Part shown: positions 23,006-33,582 of the stretch, piece by piece
Layout of the letters: each line of letters starts with the position of its first letter
How positions within the stretch are numbered: position 1 is the first letter of the stretch
Source of the DNA: Brachypodium distachyon
Taxonomy: Eukaryota; Streptophyta; Magnoliopsida; Poales; Poaceae
DNA length: 64,000 nucleotides
Reading direction: 5' to 3'
Assembly (NCBI RefSeq): GCF_000005505.3
Contig: NC_016134.3
Location: 2,232,001 to 2,296,000 of the forward strand
Program-made: the position numbers and the translations under genes
Notes under the pieces: generated by a model
Database searches by the model: none
The model's input: the letters and a program-made list of their open reading frames with translations, nothing else
Told to the model about the DNA's origin: nothing

Positions 23006-25986
23006 ATGGCTGGTCAAGATCATGAGCAAGATGATAGGAGTGGTCACAACATCAGCAGCAGGTCGTGTCAAAGATGCGAGCACTGCTATGCACATTATTA
23101 TTGGTGTCATCTGGATGATACCAGGAAGTATTTCTTCGAGTGCATGGTTGGCGATTTCCATGAAAAAATGGTAAGCCCTGGTGAACATACCCTTTCTCTA
23201 AAATGGAATGCCATCCTGCCCAGAATTATAAACGTTTTTTCCTTACTTTTTTTTTATTGTATTTTGTTCCTGCAGATCATACCAAGGAAGTTTGTGGAGA
23301 ATTTCAAAGGTCAGATCGCTGAAGTTATCAAGCTAGAAGCTCCTGACGGAAACATATACAATGTTCACACTATCAAGGATCTGAACAAGATACACCTTGG
23401 ATCTGGATGGGCATCATTTGCCAACTTATACGAACTAAAAGAGGGCTACATGCTGGTGTTCAGGTACATCAGGGATTCCCACTTCAAAGTTCTAATATTT
23501 GATTATGGAAGTTGCTGTGAAAAAGAAGTGTTCCACGTTGTCATGAACCGTGGCGGTCCTGATGCCCAAGAAGGCACTCATCTTGATCAATCGCCACCAA
23601 GAAGATCCCAAGATGGTGGGCCAAGCAACGGTGAGTCCCATCGAAGATGTGAGTGGTGCGATGCACATTACTATTGGCATCACCTAGATGATAGGCAGAA
23701 ACATTTCTTCAGGTTCATGGTTGGCAATTTCCGGCAAGAAATGGTAAGAATGGATGATCAATACCCTTTCTACTTTGAGATGAAATGTCTTATTCATCAA
23801 ATATATATTGTTTGCTGTTTACTTTGTTGTCTTGTCTGTTCCTGCAGAGCATTCCAGAGAAATTTGTGAACAATTTCAGAGGGCACATCTCTGAAGTTAT
23901 CAAGGTGGAAGCTCCTGATGGAAATGTATACAGCATTCAGGTTACCAAGGATCTGGACAAGATAGTCCTTGGATCTGGATGGGCAGCATTTGCCGATACT
24001 CATGAACTAAAAGAGCATGACGTGCTGGTGTTCAGATACATTGGGGATTCTCACTTCAAAACAATAATCTTCGAACCAAATGGCTGCGAGAAAGAATTAT
24101 TCCATGTCGTCATGAACCGTGCTTGTAATGTCGGAGAAACGGGCATTTTCTGTGATCAGCCAGTTCCCAAGGAAGCAAGATGTAGATACGGTGGATCACA
24201 CGACAACGACAATAGGAAAAGTAAGAAGAAGACTCCACTGCACTTGCCTTCACCGAGATCAGGTAAAGATTGAAGAGTTGAATGTACATTTTTACTGGTG
24301 CCTATAATTGCTCACTGACGTCTTGATGATTTACGTTGTGCAGCTGAAGGTGTCGCGTCTTCAGAGGACATCCAGGACACCATGAATTCGTGTGGCCTTC
24401 AGGAAACTGCAGAGCCTCTCTATGTCCTAGCAAAAGAGTGCAATCTGACTACAGAGCAGAAGGCAGAAGTCGGTGCGCTTGTGAAGAAGAATAGGCCTGG
24501 AGTTCCATTTTATATTACAGCTTTGAACAAGACTAGTCTGTCTGAATCTCTGGTACGCGTGCAATATCTCCTACAGTTTCAATGAGACAAGAGAAAAATA
24601 TATGTTTCGCCCCTCAATTGGCATTTTCCGTAGACATTTAGTCTCTCAATTGGCAAAACCAGAGAATTTTGGTCCTTTGTACCGCTCGAAAATCAGTATT
24701 GCCTCCAATGGCTCTGTTTTGCCCTTGAATTGGTCATGTAGGCCGCCAAGCTAGCACCTTGACACCCTAAAATCCTAACCCTAAGTATCCAACAAGCTCT
24801 AGTACGTCGTGAAATTTTGGCAGCCTACATGGCAAACCCCTCTTTGGCGGGACAAAGGACCAAAATTATCTGGTTTTGCCAACTGAGGGACTAAATGTTA
24901 ACGGAAAAAGTTTAGGGACCAATTGTATATTTTCGTGTCAACTGAGGGATGAGAAATATACCTTTCCCAGAAGATAATGACTAATCCTACACATTTAGTT
25001 ACACAATGCTCGAAATTCAGGCTATATGTTATTACAAAATTATTGGGATTGTTGACATTACGATCTTCAGATATTTTCAGTGGCCAGATCATTATATAAT
25101 CCATCTGTAACAGGTCATATGCAAGGCTTATGCTGTGAAACACCTTCCGCATGAAGATCAACCCATCACACTGTGCCATCCTCAGAGCAGCAAAACATGG
25201 GATGCCAGTTTTAGGGTTATTATTTATGGTACATCTATCCTTCCATGCATAACTTCTACTGGATGGTTGGAGTTCGTTCAAGATAGCAAATTGCAGGAAG
25301 GTGATATCTGTATATTTGAAATATCGAAAAGCGACGGTAGAGTGATCATGGTAATTCATTCTCTTGAAGGAGGCTATCACCCACCAAGTGAGTATCTGAC
25401 ACATTGATACCTGCACATATGGCAATTGGCATATGCATGTGTATGTTTTCTTTTTGAAACACTAAGGAGTCAAGATGAGCTACTGTGGTTTTACTTGATC
25501 AGTTTGGGAAAACCTAATGAACATTAATTTTTGACAGGTAAAGAGCCTGAATCTCAAAACAATTGCGAACATCTAGTTAAGGGTGAGGCGACTGATCAGG
25601 ATGAGGAGAGTGACGATGAACATGCTGAGCCTGACTGTTACTACTCAAGGTTTGCCAATTACCTGACTGCTGAGGAGCAAGAGGAGATATTCGGGTTGGC
25701 ATCGATCCAGCTGGGCAACCCTGTATATGTCACTGTCTTGTGCAAGTCTCACGTTCGTGGCAGCAACAACATGCTGGTCAGTAGAGTTGTTCCGAAGATG
25801 ACGTTTTGTAGACATTTAGTCTCTGTTCAGATAGACGTTTTGTACTATCATAATGAAGTCTTACAATATGCCTGAACTAAATGCTGAACCAGTTAGTGTG
25901 CTGTGTTCTATTATATTCAGGTCATCCACAACCAGTTTGCGGCTAAGCACCTTGCGGAGAGATCCCACGACATCCTGCTCCTGTGA
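23006..25986 (+). CDS. Multi-B3-domain transcription factor (REM-type), C-terminally truncated
   Basis: Proposed exons are 23006-23170, 23276-23743, 23848-24262, 24344-24552, 25114-25387, 25538-25776 and 25921-25986, giving 611 residues; splice phases all agree. Two cysteine modules (RSCQRCEHCYAHYYW at about residues 18-32, RRCEWCDAHYYW at about 178-190) each precede a B3 domain. B3 domain 1 is at about 56-150 (IPRKFVENF, GWASFANLYELKEGYMLVF) and B3 domain 2 at about 212-305 (IPEKFVNNF, GWAAFADTHELKEHDVLVF). A third, more diverged B3 is at about 405-505 (GWLEFVQDSKLQEGDICIFE). A fourth begins at about 570 but is cut by TGA at 25984-25986. A plus-strand reading through intron 1 is also open, so that intron could be retained. 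It is probably a nuclear DNA-binding protein that still makes three B3 domains. Confidence 0.8.
24591..24965. mobile_element. Foldback MITE in intron 4 of the B3 gene
   Basis: Long inverted arms. The left arm (about 24600-24682) has CCCTCAATTGGC, ACATTTAGTC, GGCAAAACCAGA and TTTTGGTCCTTTGT. The right arm (about 24852-24962) has ACAAAGGACCAAAATTA, TCTGGTTTTGCCAA and GGGACTAAATGTTAACGG, then AACTGAGGGATGAGAAATAT. It sits wholly in the intron and probably folds into a hairpin in the pre-mRNA. Confidence 0.75.
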
Positions 25987-26208
25987 CCTAACAAGGAAAG
26001 GAATTGGTGCGTGAAGTACTACTACGACGCGAGGTGCACTCGGGGCTTCAACAGCACACCCTGGGCTAAGTTCGTCTGAGAGAACAAGCTGCAGGAGGGC
26101 TATGTCTGCGTCTTCGAACTGATGAAAGGTGCACGGATCATGAAGAAGCTGGTCATGACAGTGCATGCGTTCCGGAAGGTGGGTGGCAGGTTCAATCTGC
26201 TGGGCTAA
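25987..26208 (+). pseudogene. Untranslated remainder of the fourth B3 domain
   Basis: In frame with exon 7, the sequence after the first TGA still encodes B3 residues (FNSTPWAKFV, then ENKLQEGYVCVFELMKG) and ends at a natural-looking TAA (26206-26208). A second in-frame TGA lies at 26077-26079. Both stops sit where related copies have Arg, so both are explained by CGA-to-TGA changes. The domain was functional recently but cannot be translated now unless the stops are read through or are sequencing errors. Confidence 0.75.
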
Positions 26209-26680
26209 GTTAATTTGCTATCTTTAGCTATCTAGGTTCCTCCTAGCGGTACCGATCCTGCGTAACTTGTGGTCGACGAATAATGGATGTTGTTGCCACT
26301 GTGCTGGGAGCTGAACTGGGAGTAGCTTCTGTATGAGGGGTTGCAGTTTTGTAGCCTAAAGCTAAGTTCTTGTGATGTAAGTATGGTTCCAGTAGAACAA
26401 GTTGACCTGTGTGGGATGTTCATTCTCTTCTGGACTCATGCCTGCTGGCTTATCATCCATGAGCAAGATTTCATAACTGAATATTTTGGTAAGGACGGAA
26501 TGACAATAATACAGCACATGGATCCACCGACAGGGTTAATGTACACAATATAATGTGTCTTCTCAATTTGTACTTTTGTAGTGAACTTTGAAGATCACTT
26601 GGATCAGTTTGCATGTTGATTTATGCGAAAATTTGTCTCCTCAAAGCGTGGAGTAAAAAGCCATATTACCACAATCTTTA

Positions 26681-26740
26681 TTTCCTCCGATTCATAAAAA
26701 GTGTCGTACATTTTGCACAAGGTTAGTACAAAGAAAGTAC
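26681..26740. mobile_element. Stowaway-type MITE, truncated
   Basis: The left end TTTCCTCCGATTCATAAAAA and the arm 'gtgtcgtacattttgcac' are present; the right end is missing. Confidence 0.55.
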
Positions 26741-26773
26741 TATTGATGAAGTGGACATTATGGGTCCTTTCGT

Positions 26774-26900
26774 AGGCATTGGGCCAAGTTCATCTGCGAC
26801 AACAAGCTGCACAAGGGACTACATCTGTGTTTTTTGAGCTGATGAAAGGTGTAGGGATGAAAAGCCGGCAATGACGGTGCATGTGTTTTGCTGGGGTAAG
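26774..26900 (+). pseudogene. B3 domain C-terminal fragment
   Basis: Reads WAKFICDNKLHKG, then after one-base shifts a CVFELMKG-like segment and an AMTVHV-like segment, matching the last part of the B3 domains upstream. It is not connected to any exon. It probably derives from a deleted neighbouring paralogue. Confidence 0.65.
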
Positions 26901-27299
26901 CTAGATTCCTGCCTTGTGGGTCTACAAAATAGAGTATTTCTCATCTCAAGACTCAAGAGCCTATATTTATGCTTATGGTCGTCATTTTGCCACGAAAATA
27001 TGGATCAACAGGGCTCCAACATTTTTTTACGCACCCTGTTACAGGAGACTAAGAAAAACAAGAGTATGAATACCAACTCAACATGGAATTGGCAAGAATT
27101 AGTAAGAACTAAACGACCACAGCATGCATGTTCTCTCATAGTTTCTCATTTTAAACATTGCAACTTTAATACTAAAATCGTGCAAGTCCAACTTTTTCTT
27201 TATATTTACTTTTGTACCTTTGTAGAATAGAAACGATTTTAGACAGTACACCAATTAAATTACTTGAAGTTACCATGTGACATGTAAGTTGTCGATATC

Positions 27300-28110
27300 T
27301 TTACTAGTGTTTAATTTGCAGTCTGGCCGACCCTCGGTCCGTCGTCCCACCCCGCGCGCGCTCGCGAAAAAACCCTGTCCAACGCTCGGACGCGGCCCCG
27401 CGATCAGAAAACCAACCGATTTTTCGTCCAGTTCATCTCGATAGAATTCCCCCGCCGCCGCGGCCCTTCCTCGCCTCCGCCGCTGCCGCCGTCGTTTCCC
27501 TCCCTCTATCCTCGCGTGCTCCGGCGACCCAACCATCCTCGCCGCCTCCCTCTATCCTCGCGTGCTCCGTCCGTCACCCCAACAGCGATCTCCCATAGTC
27601 CCATCCCGATTCCCACGCTAGCTTTAGCAAATAAAGATAACCGACCTGGCCTCCCCATCCCGTCGCAGCGCGGCGCCGCGGCCCTCCCCTATCTCCTCCT
27701 CCGGTGGCGGCGCTCCGTCGGTGCTCCGGCCGACGCGCAACTCCCTCCGACGGCGGAGCTCGGTGATTTCGGTGAGGAGACGAGGAGGAGGAGGAGCTCT
27801 GCTGGTGTGGAGGAAGGCAGGGGCGGAGGAGGAGAACGACGACTGGATCTCAACCGCGGAACCGGCCGCCCAACCACGGCGGCGGAACCTGCCGCTGCCG
27901 CACTCCACCGCGGAAGCAGCAGCAGCCACCCTCCAGTCGGCGAGCTCCAGCCCCAAGAGTTGAATTGACCGCCCCCTCGATCTTGATCCTCTAATCAACA
28001 ACGATTCTTTTTTTTTCTTCGTCTCCTCCTCCTCCGGCCTGCCGGCGGCGGCAAGAAGCCCCCCATGATTCTCAGCCGGGTTGACTCTCCGTGAGCATTC
28101 CTGTTAGTGT
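27300..28110. other. GC-rich block, no supported gene
   Basis: Strong CpG richness and direct repeats of CCTCCCTCTATCCTCGCGTG (about 27500 and 27546). Frames on both strands are Arg/Pro/Ser-rich without a domain. It resembles the promoter plus 5' leader of a grass gene, but no coding exon follows. Confidence 0.4.
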
Positions 28111-28379
28111 TACTCCATCTTGTGTGAGGTGACAATGGCCGCTCTTCACGTGTTTGATAAATGCCTTTTGCATCTTTCAGGTTTTCCATGGCTTCACATT
28201 GCATATTTTGCTTCTTTGAAGTGGTTGCTCGGTTATTCCATTACAGCTCAGAGGAAGGGCTTCTGGAGATATCCAAGGCAAATGTAGAATGGTAAAATAC
28301 ATGGGGATGCAATATTTCAAGTTCAATGGCAGCTCTTTGCCTAGGCAGGTATCAGCTTGCTCTGAGATCGACCCATCAG

Positions 28380-28786
28380 GGGGAGATCAGAAGTAAATTA
28401 TTGGAGAAACCAATTGCACAGAAATAGGTAATAAAAGATTATCTGTGAGTCACCAAAGAAAAAAAACGTAGGTATATATTCCATGCCGCTGCACCTACAA
28501 AAAAGAACATCAGATGTGGTTTGGTCAGTAGCTGAAAGAACCATTAAGAAAACATACCTGAATGTTCAGAAGAGTACTTTCAGCCTGCAGAAGTATTCCT
28601 GACCCCTCTCATCCCTAGGTAGGAGAAAATGACATTGCGGAGGAAGAGAGATCGATCTATAGCGTTGCAAAAGAAGAGATCGATCTATAGACATATGTTA
28701 GTTGCATCACATGAGGAGGCGCTAGAGGATCCTTGGGGATCGATTGATGAGTGAGAGGGGGACGTGAAAGTGGTCTAGATATATAT
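28380..28786 (-). ncRNA. Candidate 21-PHAS precursor 5' region, copy 8
   Basis: The core at 28596-28617 begins TTCCTGA at positions 1-7 and matches recalled rice miR2118 at 19 of 22 positions. A TATATATA element at 28778-28786 lies about 165 bp to the right, facing left. It forms a tandem pair with copy 9. Confidence 0.5.
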
Positions 28787-28796
28787 GCTAGGTGAA

Positions 28797-29090
28797 ATAA
28801 AAGATGGTGGGTGAAAGATAAGTCGAATTTAACAATGTAAACTGCATGCATGTGGAGAAGTTAACGCGTGTGCCGTTACGGACACACAAGCTGGCACACA
28901 CGCTCTTTGTGGTGAGGCGAACCCACCCACCGTGGGTTTTAAGTTTTTCTTTTTCAAACTGATTTTAATGCTTCTTTTGGTTTTCAATGATTTGTGCATA
29001 GATTTTCCAAGTCTTTTACTCAAAATGAAACCAACTCAAACAATTCTTTTTAATTTTTCTTAAACAATGTGTTAACCCTTGGGTAGAGGA
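28797..29090. repeat. Upstream segment of PHAS-like copy 8, duplicated at 30364-30655
   Basis: AATAAAAGATGGTGGGTGAA, then ACCCACCCACC.TGGGTTTTAA, 'aaactgattttaatg', 'ttttggttttcaatgat' and CAACCCTTGGGTAG recur in order. In minus-strand terms this is the region upstream of the TATA element, so the duplicated unit includes promoter and target site. Confidence 0.8.
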
Positions 29091-29740
29091 GGAGCAGCGG
29101 TTCGCCAAAACTCTATGTATCGTCCGATAAGTGCAATCAGAGATCTCTGTTTACAAAAAACGGTGGTCTTTTATAATAATTTGGTCCAAGGGGTTATGTT
29201 AAACAACTTCCCTAAATGTGGTTGTTATGATGAATTTACTCCTTTGATAATCTCTATCTCTTCTCTCCTTGCTATAAAGCTACAGTTTAATTAATTTGCC
29301 ACTCATCGTCCACTCATTTTTTGGACCATCGGTTCAAAATCAACGCACATGTATATACATCGTCCTCATTCTTGTTTCGTTCTTGATGGGAATGCAGCCG
29401 GGAAAGGAGCTGACTTCGTTCTGTTCTATTCTTGGAGATTGCTGGAGATTGCTGTATATGTATCAATGACTAGTTGAGTACAAGATGCACCGTGCCAGAC
29501 CACACGATAACCCCCTGTGGGGCTATATGAATCCATGTGAGAAAAGGATGGATATAAACCAGCAGCCTTATCGTTAAAAATGAAAAAAAAAATCAAATGT
29601 GGAGTCGGTTATTAGAGAAGCAATTATTTACTAATTAAAAATTAGCAACAATGTTTAATTAGTACTCTACATATGATTTAAAACTCTTAAATAACTTTAC
29701 ATTTTAAACCGTATAGTTAACACTTATACCCAATTCGCAG
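29091..29740. other. No supported gene
   Basis: AT-rich spacer between the two tandem repeat units. No feature recognised. Confidence 0.5.
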
Positions 29741-30321
29741 AACTACATGGTCATTAATGTCATTCAAGATCATTGCAGCTGGAACTGTGAACTCACTAGC
29801 CGCAGAAAACAAACACACTTCATACAACTCCAACCTTCTGGCTGCAGCTGATTCAGAGTGCTGCAGCCGTAGAATCTGTCGTTGTAAAGCTGCTGCAGCC
29901 CAAACAAACACAACCTAAAATCATTGTTTCCAAGGACAGGGCAATGGTTCCAAGAAACAGCCGGCAGACGAAGTAATTCTTTCATGGCGCACCAGATATC
30001 CGGGTGCTAGATGTATTCCTAATCCTGACCCCTCTCATCCCTAGTAGATGTGTGCGTGTTTCAGAAGCAAGGGGAGAAAAATGAGATTACGGGGGAAGAC
30101 AGATCGATCTTGTTAATGATAGACAGAGGTATGTTGTAGTTGGATCGCATGGGGAGGCACGGTAGAGGATGAGTAATGCTATATGTACGACAAACTAATG
30201 CCCGATTCTCGTCCGATGAAAGACACGAACCATCGATCAAATCATTGTGCCGCTGGACATTGTGTCGTACACTACAGACCGGAAGGAGATCGATTGATGA
30301 GAGGAGAAGGTGCTATATATG
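29740..30321 (-). ncRNA. Candidate 21-PHAS precursor 5' region, copy 9
   Basis: Core at 30022-30043 and a CTATATATG element at 30313-30321. The wider spacing (about 270 bp) comes from an insertion of about 110 bp at roughly 30175-30285 compared with copy 8. The flank beyond 30364 duplicates 28797-29090. Confidence 0.45.
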
Positions 30322-30363
30322 CAGACTGATATTGTACACGCGAAAGTGGTCTAGATATGCAAT

Positions 30364-30655
30364 TTGAAATAAAAGATGGTGGGTGAAAGACAAGTCGGGA
30401 ATTAAACAATGCAGCAACGCGCACATGTGGAGAAGCTAACTACGTGTACCGCTACGGAAGTACAAGCTCGCATGGTGAGCTAACCCACCCACCTTGGGTT
30501 TTAAGTTACCTTTTCTCTCAAACTGATTTTAATGTTTTCTTTTGGTTTTCAATGATCTGTGCATAGATTTTCCAAGTCTTATACTCAAGATGAAACCAAT
30601 TCAAACAATTATTTTTATTTTTTGGTAAGCAATGCAATCAACCCTTGGGTAGGAT
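30364..30655. repeat. Second copy of the 28797-29090 segment
   Basis: Same ordered motifs as the first copy, diverged by scattered substitutions and small indels. Confidence 0.8.
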
Positions 30656-30849
30656 GGTAGATCTGGAGGAGCAACAGGCGGCGATGGATCGAGCCTCTCC
30701 TCACCTCGGTCGAAAACCACAGACACAGGCTTCAAAAGTTGGCTAATGGTGACACGAGCCTTTTTTTAATTATAGGTTAACTGACGAACAAATTAAAACC
30801 TGTGATGAACAGTTTAAAAAGAATTAAGATCTAAATGTGCATTTTTAAA

Positions 30850-31460
30850 ATTTAGCGACTAACTTGGCACGTTTAAGAGCTCACTCTGTTTTACTTTGTG
30901 TAATGCTACAGTTTTTGACTCTTCGTCCACGCACGCCGCGCCGATCCCCTCCTTTCTCGGCGCTCCGCCGGCGAGTCGGCCACGGCCTTGTCCGCCTCCT
31001 TTGCGCCCCCGCCCCCTCCTCCCGCCCTCTCTCTGCCTTCCATGGCGGCGCATCCCGCCCGCGCCCGCCGTCCCCTGCCCCCCTTGCGTGGCGAGCGCCG
31101 CCACCTCTCCTTCTCTGCCCCCGAGCACGTGGCGGCAGCCCTCGGCGACCAGGCGGGGAGGCCTTCTGTTCCTCACAAAGCCACTGTCTCCTTCGCCTCG
31201 ACTAGCGGCTCCCTCCTCGAATCCTCTGAGACTCTGAGTCTCTGACGACCCACTGGCCTGCATCGGCCGGTATCCGAGTCGAAGCGCATGCTGCGGCGGC
31301 TGCTCAGCGCGGCGGAGGTGGAACTTCGTCATTAGGAGCGAGCGTGCTTGCGCAGCGCCCGGAGGACGTCTCCGTGAAGCTGTTGCCGAAGGGGCTTGTG
31401 CTGCCGTAGGGGTGCCCAAGCCCTCCTTCTAGACTCTCTGGTCTGGCTTCTGCTTCTGTG
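30850..31460. other. GC-rich block, no supported gene
   Basis: Plus-strand frames at 30864-31245 are Pro/Arg-rich, and the minus strand holds a 186-codon frame (30859-31419). None matches a family I recognise. The block could be the first exon of a decayed gene. Confidence 0.35.
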
Positions 31461-33580
31461 GCAACAAGTATGTAAGCCGGTAAAGATTTTCCATTTTATG
31501 TGCGTGCTCAGATAAACCGCAAGTAGGATGGTGTTTTAAGCATGGAATTTTACTACTGCATCAAAGATGGTTGGATCCGCAAGAAAAAAAAAAAGTTGTG
31601 CAGTTGAGTTTTCTACTCACAAGCAGAATTTTACTATCAAGTCAAGACGGTTGAATCTGTAAGCAAAAAGGGTCATGTAGTAATTCATCTGCACTAAACT
31701 ATACTAAGACGGTAGTAGAAGCTCCATCTGTGAATGTGATACACCAGTAGAACTTGCCGGCGATATGTTTGTTCACATGCCTCACAACTTATCTTCCCTG
31801 TTCACTTATCATCGTGCTCTTTGCTGCTGACGAATCAGCCCCCTGGTGTCCAGTTGTTTTGATCCCGTGGGTTTGACCTTCAGATTGAGATTACCACATA
31901 CTATTCCTTTATGAGGCTCACTTTGAGGAACAATACTATAATTACATTATTTGTCTGGGAACAGTGCTTAGCAATAATATTAATGGAGTTTTCTGTTGTT
32001 AACTTGTAGGTTTAACTTAGATCTCAACATTACCAAGAACTCTTATTATGAACATGCCGTCAACGATTCTGTTTTTGCTATATGGATCTCCCAAATTCTA
32101 TAATAATTGGTTCTTGCGGTAGCATGCATGTATGGTTCAGCCTCATGCTGTTGTAAATTCAACATATTGCCAAGATTCAGGATAGGTTGCTCCTTTTACT
32201 TCCTGCGCGCAATAATCTTATACTCCCTCCGGTCAGAATTACTTGTCGAAATATTACATGTATCTAGACACTTTTTGCACATAGATACATCCGTATTTGG
32301 GCAAATTTGAGACAAGTAATACCGGTCGGAGGGAGTAGTTTTATTTCCCCACCTGTTCATGTATGTTGTGGCTGCTCATTATGAGTTATGCATTTATGCT
32401 ATGTTTAATGGCTTATTATACATATACAGTTTGATTTTCTATTTCTAAGACATTCAATTGGAATTTTGTCCACAAGAGCATACCTTTTTCTCTAGGTCAA
32501 TAACATATCTGACCCAATCATAGGTCTCCACTGAAATTTTATGATTTTGGTTGCTACCTATTTTTCCAATATTGTAAACCTCTGCTTTACATGTTGACCT
32601 CATCGGTAAAACTTGGTAGAATTCAAAGAAAATTGGGCAGGGTTTCACCCTGGGCATGTTCTTAAAAAAACTGGACATGTGTTTTTGACCAACATTGCAA
32701 ATGGGTTTCTACATTTTGTTGTTCCATGTGGATAATGTAGTACTACTGAAATTGTGCAAGTTTTAACCTTCTATGTTTTGGGTATTTATCTAACTTACAA
32801 TCATTAATGTTTGTATGTTAATTTCTAGAATAAAATAGATATCAGGTATTACTCATACCAAATTACTTGATATCGCCTCTGTAGATCCACTCAGATCACT
32901 CTTAGTTACATATACGTAAGAAATTTCGACCGTGTGCTGAATTAGTGAAATTCAAGATAAATGCAAGATCTGAGTTAGCACCAGCAGGCAGGCAGCTTTT
33001 ATCCCTCACACAAATAAAGTACACACGGCATGTCAACAAGATCTTGGACACATTCATCACAGGAAATGGTCTGAACTCTGAACCCTGAGACTGCAAGCAA
33101 CCGACATGCCACAAGCTGGAAAGACCTGATCATACGAGGTAACGAAAGAGGGAGAGAGATAAATCTTGGGCATTAATTAACTAACTTGGTCTTGTGTGGA
33201 TAATGTAGTACCTGAAGTAGTACCAGACTGTAATTTACCAACTGAATACGAACTTTCCCTCCGTGCAGTCCAGACCTTGTTCCTTCCTTCTATCTAGTTC
33301 CAGAATCAAGCCGGCGGCTATATCTTTTTATTATTGCACTCAAGAAGGTCCATAAAGTTACGTCGTAGATCATGAATCTCAAGGATACAGGAGGTAAGAC
33401 ATTTTCATTTGAGAAGACTTTAGCATTGCGAGCAGTCCAAATTCTCCAGAGAATAATCGGAAGAACCGAAGGCCTTAGAATTCATGGTAATTGGAGTGGA
33501 GGAACAATCGTCCGTAGGGAGCTGAACCTGAAATTGGGATCATGTATGACGTACTCATGTATATATGTTTACATGCATGT
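31461..33580. other. Intergenic, only a MITE recognised
   Basis: AT-rich sequence downstream of the NB-LRR gene. Apart from the Stowaway element at 32223, no gene or repeat is supported. Confidence 0.5.
32223..32335. mobile_element. Intact Stowaway-type MITE
   Basis: 113 bp with perfect CTCCCTCCGGT/ACCGGTCGGAGGGAG-type ends and TA duplications at 32221-32222 and 32336-32337. The internal arms 'attacttgtcgaaatatta' and 'caaatttgagacaagtaat' pair. Confidence 0.9.
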
Positions 33581-33582
33581 TA

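Noticed and set aside
24898..25425. 175-codon minus-strand open frame in the third B3 gene
   Set aside because: Antisense shadow of exon 5 and intron sequence, with no domain.
28395..28420. TATTGGAGAAACCAA resembles a miR2275 target (24-nt PHAS trigger)
   Set aside because: One base is missing relative to the recalled motif, the match is a short palindrome, and no repeated copies occur.
30859..31419. 186-codon minus-strand open frame
   Set aside because: Gly/Arg low-complexity translation with no family match; equal-length frames on the plus strand.
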